Source: Mactromeris polynyma (taxonomy: Eukaryota; Mollusca; Bivalvia; Venerida; Mactridae). From it: DNA of 64,000 bases. The notes beneath the pieces were generated by a model. That model did not search any database, was not told where the DNA came from, and saw only the letters and a list, made by a program, of their open reading frames with translations. The stretch lies in contig JASFXZ010000001.1 in assembly GCA_032209605.1 (NCBI GenBank), forward strand, positions 9,673,703-9,737,702. The letters run 5' to 3'. A program made the translations under genes and the position numbers. Positions 42,101-56,135 of this stretch are shown one piece after another (position 1 is the stretch's first letter; every line of letters starts with the position of its first letter).

Positions 42101-45100
42101 ATGTGATTGTATTCAGTATAATGTCTAAATATCTGTGCATAACTGTTCTTGATTATGTCGTAAAAACAAGTATTTCAACATGCATACTTGCACCAATGCA
42201 GTAAGTGATCTTAAACGAAATTTACTTCAGAAAATCTCAAGTTTACGATTCCTTAAAACAGAAATGCGGATGACGCTGAAGATGCCAGCGAGTGCATTTG
42301 TTAAGATGTTAAGAAGTGTAGTATCACCATATAAAGGAAGCTTAAATGTAAGGTTGAAAATTTGCAGTAATATTTGCTTTCTATTCCAGAGTTTAGCACC
42401 AATTTTATTCAATATCTCTTGCCGAGTTGATTTATGGGAAAAGAACTTATTACAGATTACATTCTCACAGCGTATAATTCCAATATGGGAGATACCTATA
42501 GTGCTTTTCCGAATAAATATGTAATGATTGTTAAGCATTTGTGTTTTATTTATGATACATACATTGCACTGAATACAGAAAGACAAATTGTTTGTCTAGA
42601 TCAACTACAAGAAATAATTATGGTATCAGCATGGACTCATACATGTACAGTTTTATGGTCTGCATTAACAGCACTTCATGTCATAAAACAATGGTACCAT
42701 AATGTTTCAAGCAGTTGTATATTACATTAGTGAGTGTTACAGAAAACAAAAATAAATTCAAACAATTCGCAAGACTATAAAATGTGATGGTTATTCCTAT
42801 CTCACCACAGGAATCCTCTTTATGGCGTGGATTTTTCGAACTTGTCGACGAGTGTACGCGAACTAAGTGACCCGAATCTGTAACCAAATTTCATTTTGTA
42901 TGAGAACACAGCACGGAAAGTTGAAGACCTGAACATTTTTGCTCGATGATAATCTCGTCATTATGTACTTCTCTCTCACCCTCTCTGATTTAATATCGTC
43001 AAGAAAAAGTAGATTTTCCCCATAAGCGTCAGTATGCTGCCATAGTTAAGTCACAAAACAACAGTAACTGTTGAAGTGTTTGGTCAATAACTATCATATC
43101 ATTTTAAATATTTCATCTACAGACATTTTATCTGACATTCAATACTCAGATCGTTATTTTTAAATCTGAATATCTTTCACACCAAAAGGGTCTATAAAAT
43201 GGTAAAACCAATTTATGTTCGTTAACCGACAGTGATAAGTTTTTAAACATTTGTTGGATACAGACGGCAGTTTCATTAAGTATTTACGAATAGGAACCAG
43301 AACGATGGATTTTTTGGCAACAATAGGAGAAATGCAATCACTTTAAGGTCGCATTAATTGAAATGTATGCACATATCCCCATGGCCCGCTAGGTTTGTTG
43401 TTTGCAGATTGATCAATGTTGTTGTACAATCATGAAGAGGATGAAAATAAAAGTGAGGCGCTGGTTTAAGACACAAATAAATCGACACAAGTTGTTGTGT
43501 GCTAACAAATATACTCGTCGCAAGAACCTGTCATGGGATGTAATGTACGATACACTACATACAGAAATCATGGCTTGGACAATTAATTTTTCTTTATATA
43601 AAGTCAACAAAGAAGATAATTTGTCTACTATCTTACAAAACAATTGATATAATGGCTGTTTAGTTGGGGCATTTGCATAAAATATCAACTGTCGTTATTT
43701 GAAGTTAGATGTAATGTTTGTTACATTACCCTACGTTTCGTTGGTCGAGACCAGCACTTTTTCAATCTTGCCGTCATAATAACGAATAGAATGAACTCAA
43801 GATATTCTCTATAAGTGCAAAGATGTAGTGTATTAATTTGATTTGACATATTCTTGTCTCTGATATTTCAGATTGAAAAACAAACATTAATACTGTACAT
43901 TGTTACCAATGATGTTTCCTTTGAAATAAACTTTTGAAATTACACACATGATGGTTTTCGTTAGTAAATAGGAAGATATATGTTATACTTTAAACTGGTA
44001 CAGTTGTTTCCTGGCAATAAGTAATGTGTTTGTATGTATATGAAACTGAGTGAAATCATATAATGCACGCTAAAGACGAATCTTTCAAACGCACATTGGG
44101 TTTTCCCATAGAACTATTTGACATATTCTGTGACTATACTTGTTTATTGAAGATAATGTATTATGTAAACTAATAAATGATCACATTAAAAAATATTAAG
44201 ATGATAAAGTGGTGAATTTGCTGAAGTAAAGGATAAAATGGATTTTCTGTTTCACACACTTCGTAGAAACTGGGAGATATTCGCGAAATATAAAATTTTC
44301 TTAAGTATGAAGCTCCATTGTTTGTGTGCTAATGTATTAATCTTCTTTTAGCATTAATTAAATACCTTTAAGTATAATTGACATTTATGCATGAATTCAT
44401 ACCAAATGAAGGGTACATTACGTATCTAGTAAGAAAACATATACCTAAAACCAATTGCTAGCATTACCGCAGTCAGCAGACTTCATTGATGTCCATGGTG
44501 CTTTCTGACAGAATGAAACGTTCGCAATTTTCATCAGTAGAATACCAATTGTTTTGAGATTAAATGACAAACAGGAATACATACAAGTCTGCTTGTTTAT
44601 AGCGTTAATATCTCACCATAACAACACACGACCCAACAAATAAAATCCTTGCTATGACTTCTTGATGAACAAATGTCTAATCATTGATTTGTAGCTATTC
44701 AGTCATCGTGCTAGCAAGCATATACTGGAGAATAAGTAAAATCAATGACTGGTCATGCGTTCATACTGAGAATATATTCTCACAGGTTAATACACGTACT
44801 TTGTGAGCGTTTCAGAATTTCTTCCATTTCCAATGTTCATACATGTATATAAAATTTATAGTATTAATTATACTGATGACTTTTGTCAATGAATTGTAAT
44901 AAAGAACGGTAAGGTCGACGATCAAATGCCACCTACAAAGTGCACAGGCCAACCTTAATCACAAGAAAACTCGAAAAGTAAAGATTTTTGGTCATGTTTT
45001 ATTCCTCCCACACGTGTTACAAGTCTATTCCGGACGCCAAGTATTAGTGATAGAATCGCTTTGAATTTTATCATAATGTCTCCAATTGTTTTGTAATTTT

Positions 45101-45593
45101 ATACAAAACACACAACTTTAGTCCGGCTCTTCCACATCTCCAAAACCAATTTATTGCGCACTGAACTTCCATTATAGCGAATATTAATGGAATGTAAATT
45201 TTCAGGTGTGATGTGAAATATTTGTATCTCTTAAATTCCAAATTTTATAAATATTTCTAAGTTTACGAGAATTGGAGATTGTATATGTTGCTGGCTGCTT
45301 CGTACGATAATGTTTATTGATGGAATGTCAGTAACTGCAAAGTTTAGCCCATATTTAGTGAAGATAATGCACGGTTAAACGAGAAACAAGATGAAATGAT
45401 TGCACGCACATGGTGACAAACATAATTAGGACACGGAGTATGGTGAACATATAAAAATCCAAACATTAATTCAAAGTTGAGCCTGATCCCATAATTCTCA
45501 ATGTCATTCTATAAATCAACTTTATAATAATGCGTAGAACACCAAAATACCACTTGCTGTGTACTGCTTGTTCCACGGTGTGTTCCATCCAGT
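39110..45593. other. Gene-poor AT-rich region
   Basis: No recognisable protein, RNA gene or transposon apart from a weak tRNA-like segment at 39270-39345. Short ORFs on both strands lack family resemblance. A short imperfect palindrome (GTAATGTTTGTTACATTAC) lies at about 43710-43729. It could be intergenic or a long intron. Confidence 0.5.
39270..39345 (+). repeat. Possible degenerate tRNA-derived SINE head
   Basis: GGCCTGGTGGTCCAAGGTTT followed by GAGTGCCATACTTC and CTGGGTGTAATCCCACTACG resembles a tRNA 5' half plus a weakened B box. No body similarity to the SINE at 11330-11527 was found. Confidence 0.3.
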
Positions 45594-45790
45594 CACTTTT
45601 TCAGGTGTTGACATCCCCCTTGGGTTCTCCATGTTTGTTCTTGTTGGTCGGCAAGATCATATTCCCATACATGTTAACCTTCGCACATCCCCAGTGTTTA
45701 ATATTGTGTAGACTGTTGTCTCACTGGGTTCTCTGTTGGGAGGCATTGTCTTATTATGTGGCGTTCCCTGTATTAACCTAATCTATCTTG
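45594..45790 (+). repeat. Dispersed repeat family F, copy 1
   Basis: TTGTTGGTCGGCAAGATCAT, GGGAGGCATTGTCTTATTATG and TGGCGTTCCCTGTATTAACC correspond to GGTCGGCCAGGCCATTCC, GAGAGGCATTGTCTTATG and TGACGTTCCCTGTAGCAAC in the copy at 61845-62035. The family is unidentified and non-coding. Confidence 0.6.
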
Positions 45791-46580
45791 ATACTCATGT
45801 TCTTTACTGATGATTTTACCGTAACGTTTATTGTTGCTGACTCTTGATTACTAGTACTTAGTAAATTAAATCCCTCTTACTGAATAATTGCATAGTATGT
45901 TTTTGATCATTATATTTAGATTATCATTAGAACAAAGAGTGGTTTAAGAAAAGTTAATATCGTTTTCACTGTAGAATAGCCTGCACGAGAAACGTTTTTA
46001 GAATGGTCCTTCCCAACAGATTCAAGGTTTTGTGCTTGTTGGTAAATTTGTGTCATGTCGTTTTATTTGCCTGCAAGATTTTTCCTGCTTACCGAAGTTT
46101 AAGAATCCACTGAAATTAAGTTAGAAGTTCCGTACACAATATGGATTTTATATGTTCAGTACACACGAATTCAGTGAGTATTAATGACCCGTGATTAACG
46201 TTGCAGTTGTTTCCATGATGGTAACACAATAGAATGGATTTGTCTACGTTCATTCAAGACCTTTGGTGCAATTTGTCTGCTCATGTCGTATATTTGAACT
46301 ACTGTTACATCCCTTTAACTTTTAATTAACAAAAGTATACGGGTGACTTAATTTATTGTACTTATATATACTTTAGTGTTAATCGACTTTCTGCTTGAAT
46401 ATTACTTTTTCACAGCTTGTCAAATGTGAATAATTTATTCATGAATCAACGGTTCTATTTCGGGAGCAATCGCAATCGACTGTTTTCTTATTTTGGTGGC
46501 CATAATCTCATTACGTTTGTTGCAATTAAGTAGTTAATAGTTAAAACAAACATAACGGACTGAGTTTTGTTTGCATTCCT

Positions 46581-46660
46581 TAGCTCACATGAACATTCGG
46601 TATTTTGTGATCGGTCTTTGTCCGCTGTCCGTCTTCCGTCCATACCGTCATCATTTATTC
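46581..46660 (+). repeat. TTAGCTCAC-type dispersed repeat head
   Basis: TTAGCTCACATGAACATTCG, then TTTTGTGATCGGTC and TCCGCTGTCCGTCTTCCGTCC follow the pattern of the mollusc repeat seen at 32886. The downstream interior is not clearly retained. Confidence 0.5.
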
Positions 46661-49600
46661 TACATTGACAATGGTCCTGAAACTCTAATGTCTACATTAC
46701 TTCTATTTTACGAGAATGACACTTGTATTGGAGCTTTTCAAACTTGTTAAAATTGTACATTGCTACATTTTGATGAACATAATAGAAAAAAAAACATTTA
46801 ATTAATTGTGTAATTGCAGTGCAAAGGGACATTTACGATCAGATATACTTAAATTTTCATATCTGCCAGTTTCAATTCTAATTGGCGGAACACCTCATCT
46901 AATTTTACTAAAAGCCGACCTATGCCGATTTTGATTATTATTAATGCACGAGAACGATCGAACTCCCCAAATTGCTGTACCATAATCAATTTAGAATATG
47001 TTTCAAGTATTTGGTAGGGGTGAAAATATAAGATTCTACGACCACGGATTTATTGAAGTTTAGAAAACTTGTGGATATTTGTCAATATGTACGAACGATT
47101 GTGATGTTTCCAAGGTTAAATTTAATTGGTCAATATGAAACCGTGATACCTTAGAAAAACCGAAAACATAAAGGCATTGTTTATACATGGTGATAAATAG
47201 TAAATCATGTATTTGTGACCCTATGAAATCTAAGCGAAACCTTTGGAATTATTATATTCAGCACACCAATGACTAAGAAAGAATCACAATTTATTTAAAT
47301 GTCTCTGTCGTACTCAAATTTCATATACACATAAATGAATGATATAATAGCCATAAAATATCAACCTCAAGTCTGTCGATTGGACAAAGTATTTGTAGCT
47401 GTAGTTGCCAGCCTGGGCATAAAAAGGAAGTATTCTGTCGCAATATCATAGAACCTTTCAGGTCAAGTGGACAGTCGGTAGTAATTATTACTGTATATCC
47501 TGAAGGTTTACAGCAATTTTCCAAGTACTTTCCAAATGATGATACAAGGTAATTTGGAAGACAATCTAATTAGACCAGGAAAGTAAGATCAACCTTCAAA
47601 TATTGTATTCACTTTTGTATAAATGACTGATGTAGTAGATCATTAACTGCCATATACACAGGACACAGTCACAGACAATATTACTGCCTTTCGCACTGAA
47701 CATGGGTGGAAAGCATATATTTATTTACGAAGTGTTCATTGTACTTGCATGCTCAGTTCATTCAGATGGCGACACATTGATATCAAAATGGTCTAATGCA
47801 AACCTAGTTCTTGATAATTGGGATGAGGCACAAAACAAATCATAAAGGGAAGTTGGAGGAAAAAAACGTGGACTGCACAACGATATAACGTGAAGAAAAT
47901 ATTGCAAAAAATCAGTCGCATAGCCTTGCAATTGCTAGTATCTGATGTTTTAACAAGTTTGACTCAACCTTCATAATGTCAACAAATCAAGATGTAAACT
48001 AAGCAGGTAGAAACTAAAATATTCGGCATGATGACCCACTTTCATATCATTTTGATAATTATCCTTTTGTGATTATAACTGTAAAGCACCAACAAGTCAT
48101 ATTTTAGAGAAAGGGATTACTCGATGGCAGTTCTATGTAATATGTGTATCCCTGTGCTGATTAATGAGCGGTATTACGTTTGACATACTGGCGACTGCTT
48201 TCTCAGAGATACTATATTGCATTAGACGTTCTTACTAGTAAATATAACGGACCAGTTCCTAAATGGTGAATAAGTAATGTCTCGCTGATTTGTGGTGGCA
48301 TTTTGTCTGTTATGTTCAAGACATTTATTTAGTGCGAACAATACATCTTTGATTATCCTTTCTTTGCGTGAAATTACCAGACGGTATTAATTATTCAGTC
48401 CACCGATTTGTTTTGTTCAGCATATATGATTGTATAATGGTAATAATGCGGTCGTTCCATAAAACAAGAGTACACCAGACGACTTTTGGCCGAAGCAGAA
48501 ACATTAATTTTGATTTCAGATTTTATGATTTTTTTGTCCTAAGTTAGATTAATTGTTCTCCATCATATCATGGGACAGTACCACATCTCCAGTGCTACGC
48601 CCTTCAGGAAATGCAAAATTCGGTTGTTGTTGAGAGGTTGTTGCTCTGCAGAGGTTAAATTGGTAATAATGTTTACATTGGGGAAATGCATATTGTTGAA
48701 CAGAGGTTGCTCCACAAGAGAGTATCACCAGGGGATGGTTGCACTGTATGTAGATTGCGCGCAAGATGTCCATGCACCAACAATCCCCGCCCAATTATCA
48801 AATGCTTAATTCAGATCTAGAAGAATTGTACGTGAACATGTAGTACTGTTATCGTAAGGTCAAAATATAGGTTTTCAGACACATAAACAGGTTCAGGTAG
48901 CGACATTTTGAGCTAACCGGGTTGAGGCCGTTAAGATGTTCGACGTTTTCCTTCCAGTCACGATATTATTGGATTGTTATTTCTTGGTTTTAACGATACT
49001 TCTTTAGTATGTTGGATCACTGTCCCATTACGCAATAGCAATGCAACATAACAATACTGGATAAAGACTTTTGATGAGACCCTTAAATATTTATCTAATG
49101 CGGATTGTAATCGGCAGGTTTTTTTCTCACCAGCGTATTTGATATATCGGTATTCATAAATAATCTCCAAAGGAATATTATAAACCTCGCTTAAAGATGA
49201 AAACTAAGTGAAAAAATTGGCAACCCAGCTTTGTTGTACCAAAAGCATTCAACATTCAGGCTGGACAATTAAAACTAATTTACTTTCTGAGAACGAGATG
49301 ACTAGTCGCGGTAATTTTGTAATTAGGGCACGTGTCACCCTGCTCTAATTTTGTTTTAGACGAAGAAAACTCGGCAAAGCTATTCGTATTGTATGAAAAA
49401 GTTTTAGTGAACATATCGGAAAAATTGCGAAGCGATTATTTGCCATTTGGACAAAAATAAAGAGTTTAAAATAATACCATGAATATTGCATTTTGTTTTC
49501 TTCACACACGTAAGCATGTTGGTTCAGCATACGTTCGTTTCTCCAATCCACGATATTTTTTTTCACCAGTAGATAGCAAACTGTTCAGAAATGACAATAA

Positions 49601-50009
49601 TGCTAATAAAATGCAGTGATGGGCATATTATATCCGCAAACAGAACTCGATAGATCGTAATGACTGTTTCACGTGTCTGAATTTGAAAAGATGCAGACCA
49701 GTGAAGATTCAGAAATCAGAACAGGTTATACATCATTGTCTTCAACAATTTACCTACGATGGTTCATGAACAGTGCCAGTTTTCCCTGAAAATAAACGAA
49801 TGAGGTGTCTGCCTCGCACTCCAGATGGTTTGTAGGATCTTACAGTCTGTAATAGCCTACTCTTCTAAGCACAGGGGCCTTAACCGGATGGATATACAGT
49901 TTTTAATGTCGAGAAAAAGTTTTAAAAAATTTATCGCTTCGTTATCCAAAGTTTAAATTTTAATTAATATACTTGGATAAAAGTCCATACAATTCCTCCC
50001 CAAACAATA

Positions 50010-50090
50010 TCCCTGGGAAAACAAAAGTCTACAGAACATAGACACCGAGGAGGTACAAGGGTAAACATCAGCATAAGAAACATTAAGGAT
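50010..50090 (-). repeat. Dispersed repeat family F, fragment
   Basis: GGAAAACAAAAGTCTACAG and GAGGTACAAGGGTAAACATC match, in inverted orientation, GGAAAACAACAGTCCATAAG and GAGGTGCAAGGGTAAATACG of the copy at 61845-62035. Confidence 0.45.
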
Positions 50091-52398
50091 TGTAGAGGTG
50101 TAAACATAAATAGGAACGGGAAACTGGTTATAGTCTTTCCCATATAGTATTCCCACGTTTCAGGAAGAGGGTAGCGGATTATAATAAGAATGTTGTTAGT
50201 AAAGAGATAATAAAGAGACAGTGGTGAGAATAGAGGAGACAAGCATAGAAGGGTTCGTGACAGGAAAGCAGATGAGAAAGTTGTAGTGGGAAGTGTGATG
50301 GAAAAGAAACGGACAATCAGTGATAGGACTGGAGTATGTTATTGCATAGAGTTAGTATAGATAGAAATATTGATGGACTTGATATATACGAGGACAATAT
50401 TGAAATTGGCGATGTGGAAGCGGTGGAAGTAATGATGTTTGAACGACACATTGACGGAGATAGTGGATTGGAGGAAAGACACACGTGGGAGCACAACTGT
50501 ATGTAGAGGACTTGCGTAGGAAATTAGAGCGAGGGCAAATATAGTATTCTGAAGAGGGGTCAGTGCCGGTGTTCCAGTCAGCAAGACAGTAGTTGGCATC
50601 TGTGATGGAGCTGTATATTAAATGAATGGCCTTCCACTGATTGGAGAACTCTTACACCGAACCAAACAGTTATGACATATGAATATGCTGCCTAATTACT
50701 GGAAAAAAGGAAACTTACTGTCTTTCCTTCCATATCAAAGAAAGCTTTCTTAACTATGGATGGGGAAGAAAGCCTAAGGCGAAGGAATAGGACGCAGACA
50801 AATTTGCCGGAAAGATCCCCCAGTTTAATTACATATGTCTTATGTCAGAGATGTTGCAAAGGACGAGATTCGTGATTCACGTACATGTTTGAATATAGAG
50901 TTTAGAGAGGGCAGACAGGTAGACTGCAACTGACATGGTAACTCACAAGTTACACTCCGGTGAAATTAAATTGAATATAGATTCAGTTCCATATAATATC
51001 TTTACTAGTCTTTAGGCTTTTTCCAGGCCCCCCCCCCCAGTGTATTTATGTTGTCATTTTATGATTATGTTGATGTATTGTACGTTTCATGCTGCACCGT
51101 CCGATGTTGTTTCGCGTTCGCGCAAGCTTTATCCCCTTTAATTGGGCGCTGCATTACTTAAGTTAGTCAGCTTTTTGTGATTTAGTCATTTAGTACTATA
51201 AAACCCAAACCTTTCGTTACAAACATCATTTTAGCAAGTAAGTGAAACATTTATGTTCAAAAACAAATTCAGCAAAAACATCATGCTTTTTTTTTAAAGA
51301 AAATGAAACAGAGCAACTTCATTACATACTGTCGTTGCCGTTGTCGTTGCCGTTAGTAACCATTTATTTACTTCCAAAGGCAAAACTCTGCATTAGAAAA
51401 TTGAATCTGCTCTTAATGCAATAAATAACATGCTTGGCATATTGAGATATTCATATCTTAACCAATTCCCTGGAATCAGCCAAAAATCCTGTCTGCGTTT
51501 TTATAATGTACTGATGATGATTAATCAACGTTATTATATTGCTCGCTATGGCCATTCTGATGTAATCAGGAAATTATCATTATTTCAGTGTTGTCTAATT
51601 CCAGACAATTAATTCTTGACATTTATGCGTTTTTCATGCAGATTAGATAGTTGTACCTACGTTAATTGTCAGGGTGGTTAAGAGAGAAATATTTTGATCT
51701 GTGGTTCATATGTAAAATCGAGTTTGACCACTGATAGTTCTAGTTTAACATAATGTCTTGTTGTTCTTGATAACTGTATAACCCAGGAAAGGTTTTAATA
51801 AGGGAGCGGGAAGAGTATTGAGAGGTACTCTTTTAGGCCTAGCGAGTTATCATATCATGTGTGTGTGTATTATGTAATCAGAATGCATGATATGTACAAC
51901 AACAGCTTCTTATAACAATTACATGTCGTTTACATCTTGTGGATACCATATACCCTGTCATCAACCTTTATAACTAATACTCTCTATAGAAGAGCATAAA
52001 TATCTTGGAAGTAATGAGGAAGGAGATTCTCTTTGTTAACTTGTTTTACATTCAGCGAACAACAAGATTTCGATTGTCAACTCTGCATGTCAAATTACAA
52101 GAGATGTTCATTTTTTCACATTACCAATTGATCTTGTTTTGCAAGTAACTTTGCAAATTGACATTCTGATATTTAAAATATCAAATTACGCTTGATAAAA
52201 AACATAAACTTTAAAGCGTAAAGTGCTATCAAAATTTCGTCGTTGCATGTGGATTTGTTGTTTATTCTCTGACAAGTTCAATTACAAACTTAGCGTGTAC
52301 TGTACTGCCGCCTTTGGATAAATCAAGTACAACTACTAACTCCACACATTCTAGTGAAGTATGTAAGGATAGTTTACTGCAGTAATAAACAAAGCATA

Positions 52399-52888
52399 CT
52401 CTGACAGACCGGTGCGAAATTATCAGTAATAACAGTAACAGCAGTCACAGCAGTAATACTGATGGAAGAGGTAGCAGTATTACTGCTGTTACTGCTCAAG
52501 TAGTGGCAGTACTATTAATGTTTCCAGAGCGTGGATTCTCTATAACTTCTTGCTGTAATTCACTGTTAGGTTATTGCTAATGAGCTGTAATATGTCAATT
52601 CTGTAATGTTATTAGTAGTACACATGTCGTAAAAGGCAGTATTACCCTTCAATGTTATTGCAAGGAGCAGTACACCCGTCTCATGTTCCTCTTATTGCTT
52701 GTAGTATCAACAACGAATCTCAATCTTGACCATTCTCTTACTGCAAGCAATATTATATCTGCATTGATGCTTATAACTGCTAGTATCATTGATTTATAGC
52801 AGTAATACTGTTACCTATTCCAGCAGTATTACTGCTGCTACTGCTGTTACTGCTTTTACTGCTAACTTCACACCGATCTCTGACAGTC
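52399..52888. mobile_element. 490-bp palindromic MITE with AGCAGTAATACTG-rich arms
   Basis: The two ends form an inverted repeat of about 95 bp. The left arm runs CTGACAGACCGGTGCG, CAGTAACAGCAGTCACAGC, AGTAATACTGATGGAAG, GCAGTATTACTGCTG; the right arm, complemented, runs CTGTCAGAGATCGGTGTG, CAGTAACAGCAGTAGCAGC, AGTAATACTGCTGGAAT, ACAGTATTACTGCT. GCATA flanks both ends (52394-52398, 52889-52893), a possible 5-bp duplication. The interior is non-coding. The superfamily is not determined. Confidence 0.8.
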
Positions 52889-53531
52889 GCATAATGAACT
52901 TTTGGTATTCGTCGTAGCTTGTAAAGGCATGAGATATTATTTGACATACACTTAATGAACTTCTAACGCTACCTTTGATATTTGTATGATTTCTTATAAA
53001 ATATTCGTAAGAATTTCATGATACTTTGCCTGCCTAAGGATTATTGGATTAGACAAGTTTTGGTGGAATTTTATTAATTTCCCCACCAACTGTGTCCAAC
53101 AATGTTATGTTCTTTCGGTATTTAAAGTTTCATTTATTTCCATTGACAAGTTTTTGAGAAAATTAAAAAAAATCAAAGGTAGCTTTAGAAGTTCCTTTAA
53201 GTGTATACTATTCCGCGCAAATGGTACAGGCATGTATCTGTCTTGAATTCATAATACAACTTTATGTTAGTACTTTCCATGATCAGTTTGTACTTGAAAC
53301 GAGTACAGTCAATAAATTAAACAATTACCATGTACTTCTGATATGGTTGATATTATATTGTTAGATGAGCGTAAATTACGCTAGGACTGTCCATTGAAAT
53401 ATTAAAGGCTTAGCTTTCATACTGAAAATTTACAGAATAAGACAATAATTCATAAAACACTGGTCTGACTAATTATGCCTAGGAGATTATAAAATGCTGG
53501 CTTAACCGAAGGCTGTTCTTTCAGTTATTTA

Positions 53532-54466
53532 GCCACGAAAGATAATGATCTGGGAAGTAGTGATAATAATTGGATTTCGTAGTTGGTCGTATCAAATCGG
53601 CATATTCGTGAGTCGTTGGTGGTGCCCAAAATATTCGTAGCGATTCGTAGTACTTTCTTATTCGTAGCGCATTCGTACAGCATTCGTGTGGCTTTCGTAC
53701 TGGTTCGTGCACTAATTATGTATACATCGTACTATTCGTAAGGCATTCGTAGCTATATTGACAAGAATAAATAAATGTTTTGATGGTCATTTGTGTTTTT
53801 GACTTCGACAAGGTAACACCACAATTATAGATAGGCATAGCATCAATCTTCTGTATGACATAGCAGCTCTTCAGTGTGATATGTGCATAGTGTTTTAGCC
53901 ATAGTCGAACTGGTGGAAGAGAACCGAAGAAATCGGGCCAGACTAAACCGAAGGTGCTGGGCACATCCATGGCTACTGCGACGACCCGTTCTGGGACAAT
54001 ATGAACAGTTCGTGGCAGAGTTGAGATCAGAAGACATTCCTGCATTACGTAACTTCATGAGAATGGAGCCTCTTATGTTTCAGGAACTAGTAAATGTTTA
54101 AGTGAAATAAGCGTTTTGCACACGACTCGTGCGAATTTTGCACATTTCGTGTGGGAGCGCGCTAATTTCGTAATAGGTCTTGTAAATTCGTACTGCATTT
54201 GCACTGCGTTCGTAGTGATTCGTACAGATTCCTACATGGTTCGTGTGACATTCGTATTGGAATCGAGAGAGTTCGCATTGATTTGGCTTGATCTTAACGC
54301 GTTCTTGATACAATCGCAACGGTTCGTGGAGGATCGTACCGCTGTCGGGTTGTATCGAAAGGTCTGTGATTTTTAAAAAAAAAACCATCTTGTCAGTTCG
54401 TAGGACTTTTACATTCGCAACAGTTCGTGGACATTCTTACGGCATTCGTCTCAGTGTGACTGTGGC
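53532..54466 (+). mobile_element. PIF/Harbinger-derived deletion element
   Basis: At 53883-54101 the plus strand reads RRCWAHPWLLRRPVLGQYEQ, then FVAELRSEDIPALRNFMRM and EPLMFQELVNV before a stop. This is the N-terminal block of Harbinger/HARBI1-like transposases of molluscs; the catalytic DDE portion is absent. Flanking sequence on both sides is packed with TTCGTA/TTCGTG motifs (53590-53760 and 54120-54440). TTA lies at both proposed edges (53529-53531 and 54467-54469), fitting the 3-bp duplication of this superfamily, but the terminal match (GCCAC) is short, so the boundaries are tentative. Confidence 0.6.
53883..54101 (+). pseudogene. Harbinger transposase N-terminal fragment
   Basis: An open segment of about 70 codons encoding the HTH-side block WLLRRPVLGQYEQ...ELRSEDIPALRNF...PLMFQELV, ended by TAA right after the block. 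Full Harbinger transposases run about 350-400 aa with a DDE nuclease, so this is a broken remnant. The apparent first codon is not evidence of a start. Confidence 0.65.
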
Positions 54467-54599
54467 TTAAATGCGGTTTCAGGAAGAGATGACATTTTAA
54501 ACGACTGAATGGAAATGTTTGCCTTGGCTGAGCAAACGGATGCAATATATCTGTTTGCTGTCTCGTAACGTGGTGTATAGAATTAGGTGGGCAATCGAA

Positions 54600-54910
54600 T
54601 TGAGAAAATAACTAGAGAGGCTAAATTTAGAAAACGAACAGGAAGGATCCTTAGTAGGGCCTCTTTCAAAGATGGATACATCGTTCTGGTCTGCAGTATA
54701 AGTCAGTTACAGGACCTAAACACAGATTTTAAAAGTGTAAATTTAGACATTACGAGCAACAATTCCTAAATGACTGAATACACTCTGACGCAACTTCACA
54801 AGAAAGATCCTATGGTGCATCAGTATGTCAAAATCGCTAACAGAAGATTTCAAAATGGATTATCACGGTCACATTTTGAAATAACCTGCCACAGCTGTTC
54901 AACAATTGGA
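54600..54910 (+). repeat. Dispersed repeat interior, TTAGCTCACCTGAG family
   Basis: GGAAGGATCCTTAGTAGG, TCTGGTCTGCAGTATAAGTC, TTACAGGACCTAAAC and TTTTAAAAGTGTAAATTTAG parallel the interior modules at 33040-33130. A second module (CACAAGAAAGATCCTATGG) follows near 54795-54815. The hairpin head is not seen. Confidence 0.55.
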
Positions 54911-56135
54911 ATAACATTTCAGCTAATTGCACTAGTGTGAAAATCATAGTCAGATTTTAAGAAGTCGTATCTAAAATTTAAAAGTAATCTTTCAAACAAT
55001 AGTTTTGAAGTAACCTAGGTCAGTTTATTGGCTAATTAGTATGATTCAGTCAATATGACAGCGTACTTAGATGAGCGCTATAGGGCTATTGTTTTTTTAA
55101 TAAACGAGCTGATCTGCTCCCATCATTGATAACCTTCATATAAGGAACGAAGCGGCATAAACATCACGTTATAATCGCCTCTCATCAAACAGACATAAAT
55201 TCTTCGTTTTGCCTCTAAACCTTAACACGCATATATTCAATATAGAATCAGTATTCCAAACACGAATACTGAAGGAAGTGCTTTGTGAATAAACGTTGCC
55301 TAAAAAATGTTTTTACTAATGTTTGTTTTAGATCAGTTTAGTTTAGAAGAAAAAGCATGAACCGTGTTTAACTTCGGGATCGAAGCATTGACGTAATATG
55401 TAATAAACACACGACGGAGCAACACGAGAGTAAGGCAACTTGGAACTGTCAGTAAGACTACTAGTTAAATATCATGTTAATCTCACACGTAAGAGCCATA
55501 TTCATATTACCAAACGTGTAATTTATACTTACAACACATATTGACTACGATGTTAGACGTTTTATGTATAAAAGCGTCATCTTCGAACATTTGGAGGACA
55601 TAATTTGTATACGAGAAACAATAAATCATCACTTATAGCACAGGACCGACGACAAATAAGCAAAATTGTGTGACTGAACCAGAGAAAAGAACTAGTGCTG
55701 ACTTTTATTTATGTCTTGAAATCCAAATGCAATTCCATCCAATTTATTTCCCAAGGGTGATTTATGTTTCGTCTAGAGATTCACTAATTCTTAATGGTTT
55801 CCTCATTTTTTGCCATATTGTCTGTGACAGCCAGAATAATTAATATGTGTAACGAAACCCTAACTTGTGAATAAATAATGGTCTCAAAATTCAGATATGT
55901 TCACTTGACATTTAACGCGTGCGAATAAAATAACCTGGATTATAGTGGCCCTATATAGCGTCTATGAATACCGTGAATTGAATCCACGATATAATTTTTC
56001 ACTTTTTCGGCATGGTACTAACATGACTTTGCTATTTGCATATTAGTGTTGTGTAAACCAATTAAATCTTTCGTTAACCACTAAACCAACTTCTCTTCAA
56101 CCGAACAACGTTTGTTACCTTGATGCGGATTGGAT

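Larger units (their letters stand above)
45791..52398. other. Gene-poor AT-rich region
   Basis: No supported gene. It contains a TTAGCTCAC-type repeat head (46581-46660), a family F fragment (50010-50090), a purine-rich stretch at about 50170-50600 that may be decayed coding sequence, and a short GTCGTTGCCGTT direct repeat near 51330-51354. Confidence 0.5.

Noticed and set aside
50170..50600. Purine-rich stretch with coding-like peptide (IYEDNIEIGDVEAVEVMMFE) on the plus strand
   Set aside because: Broken by stops and frame changes and no family recognised; may be a decayed element ORF.
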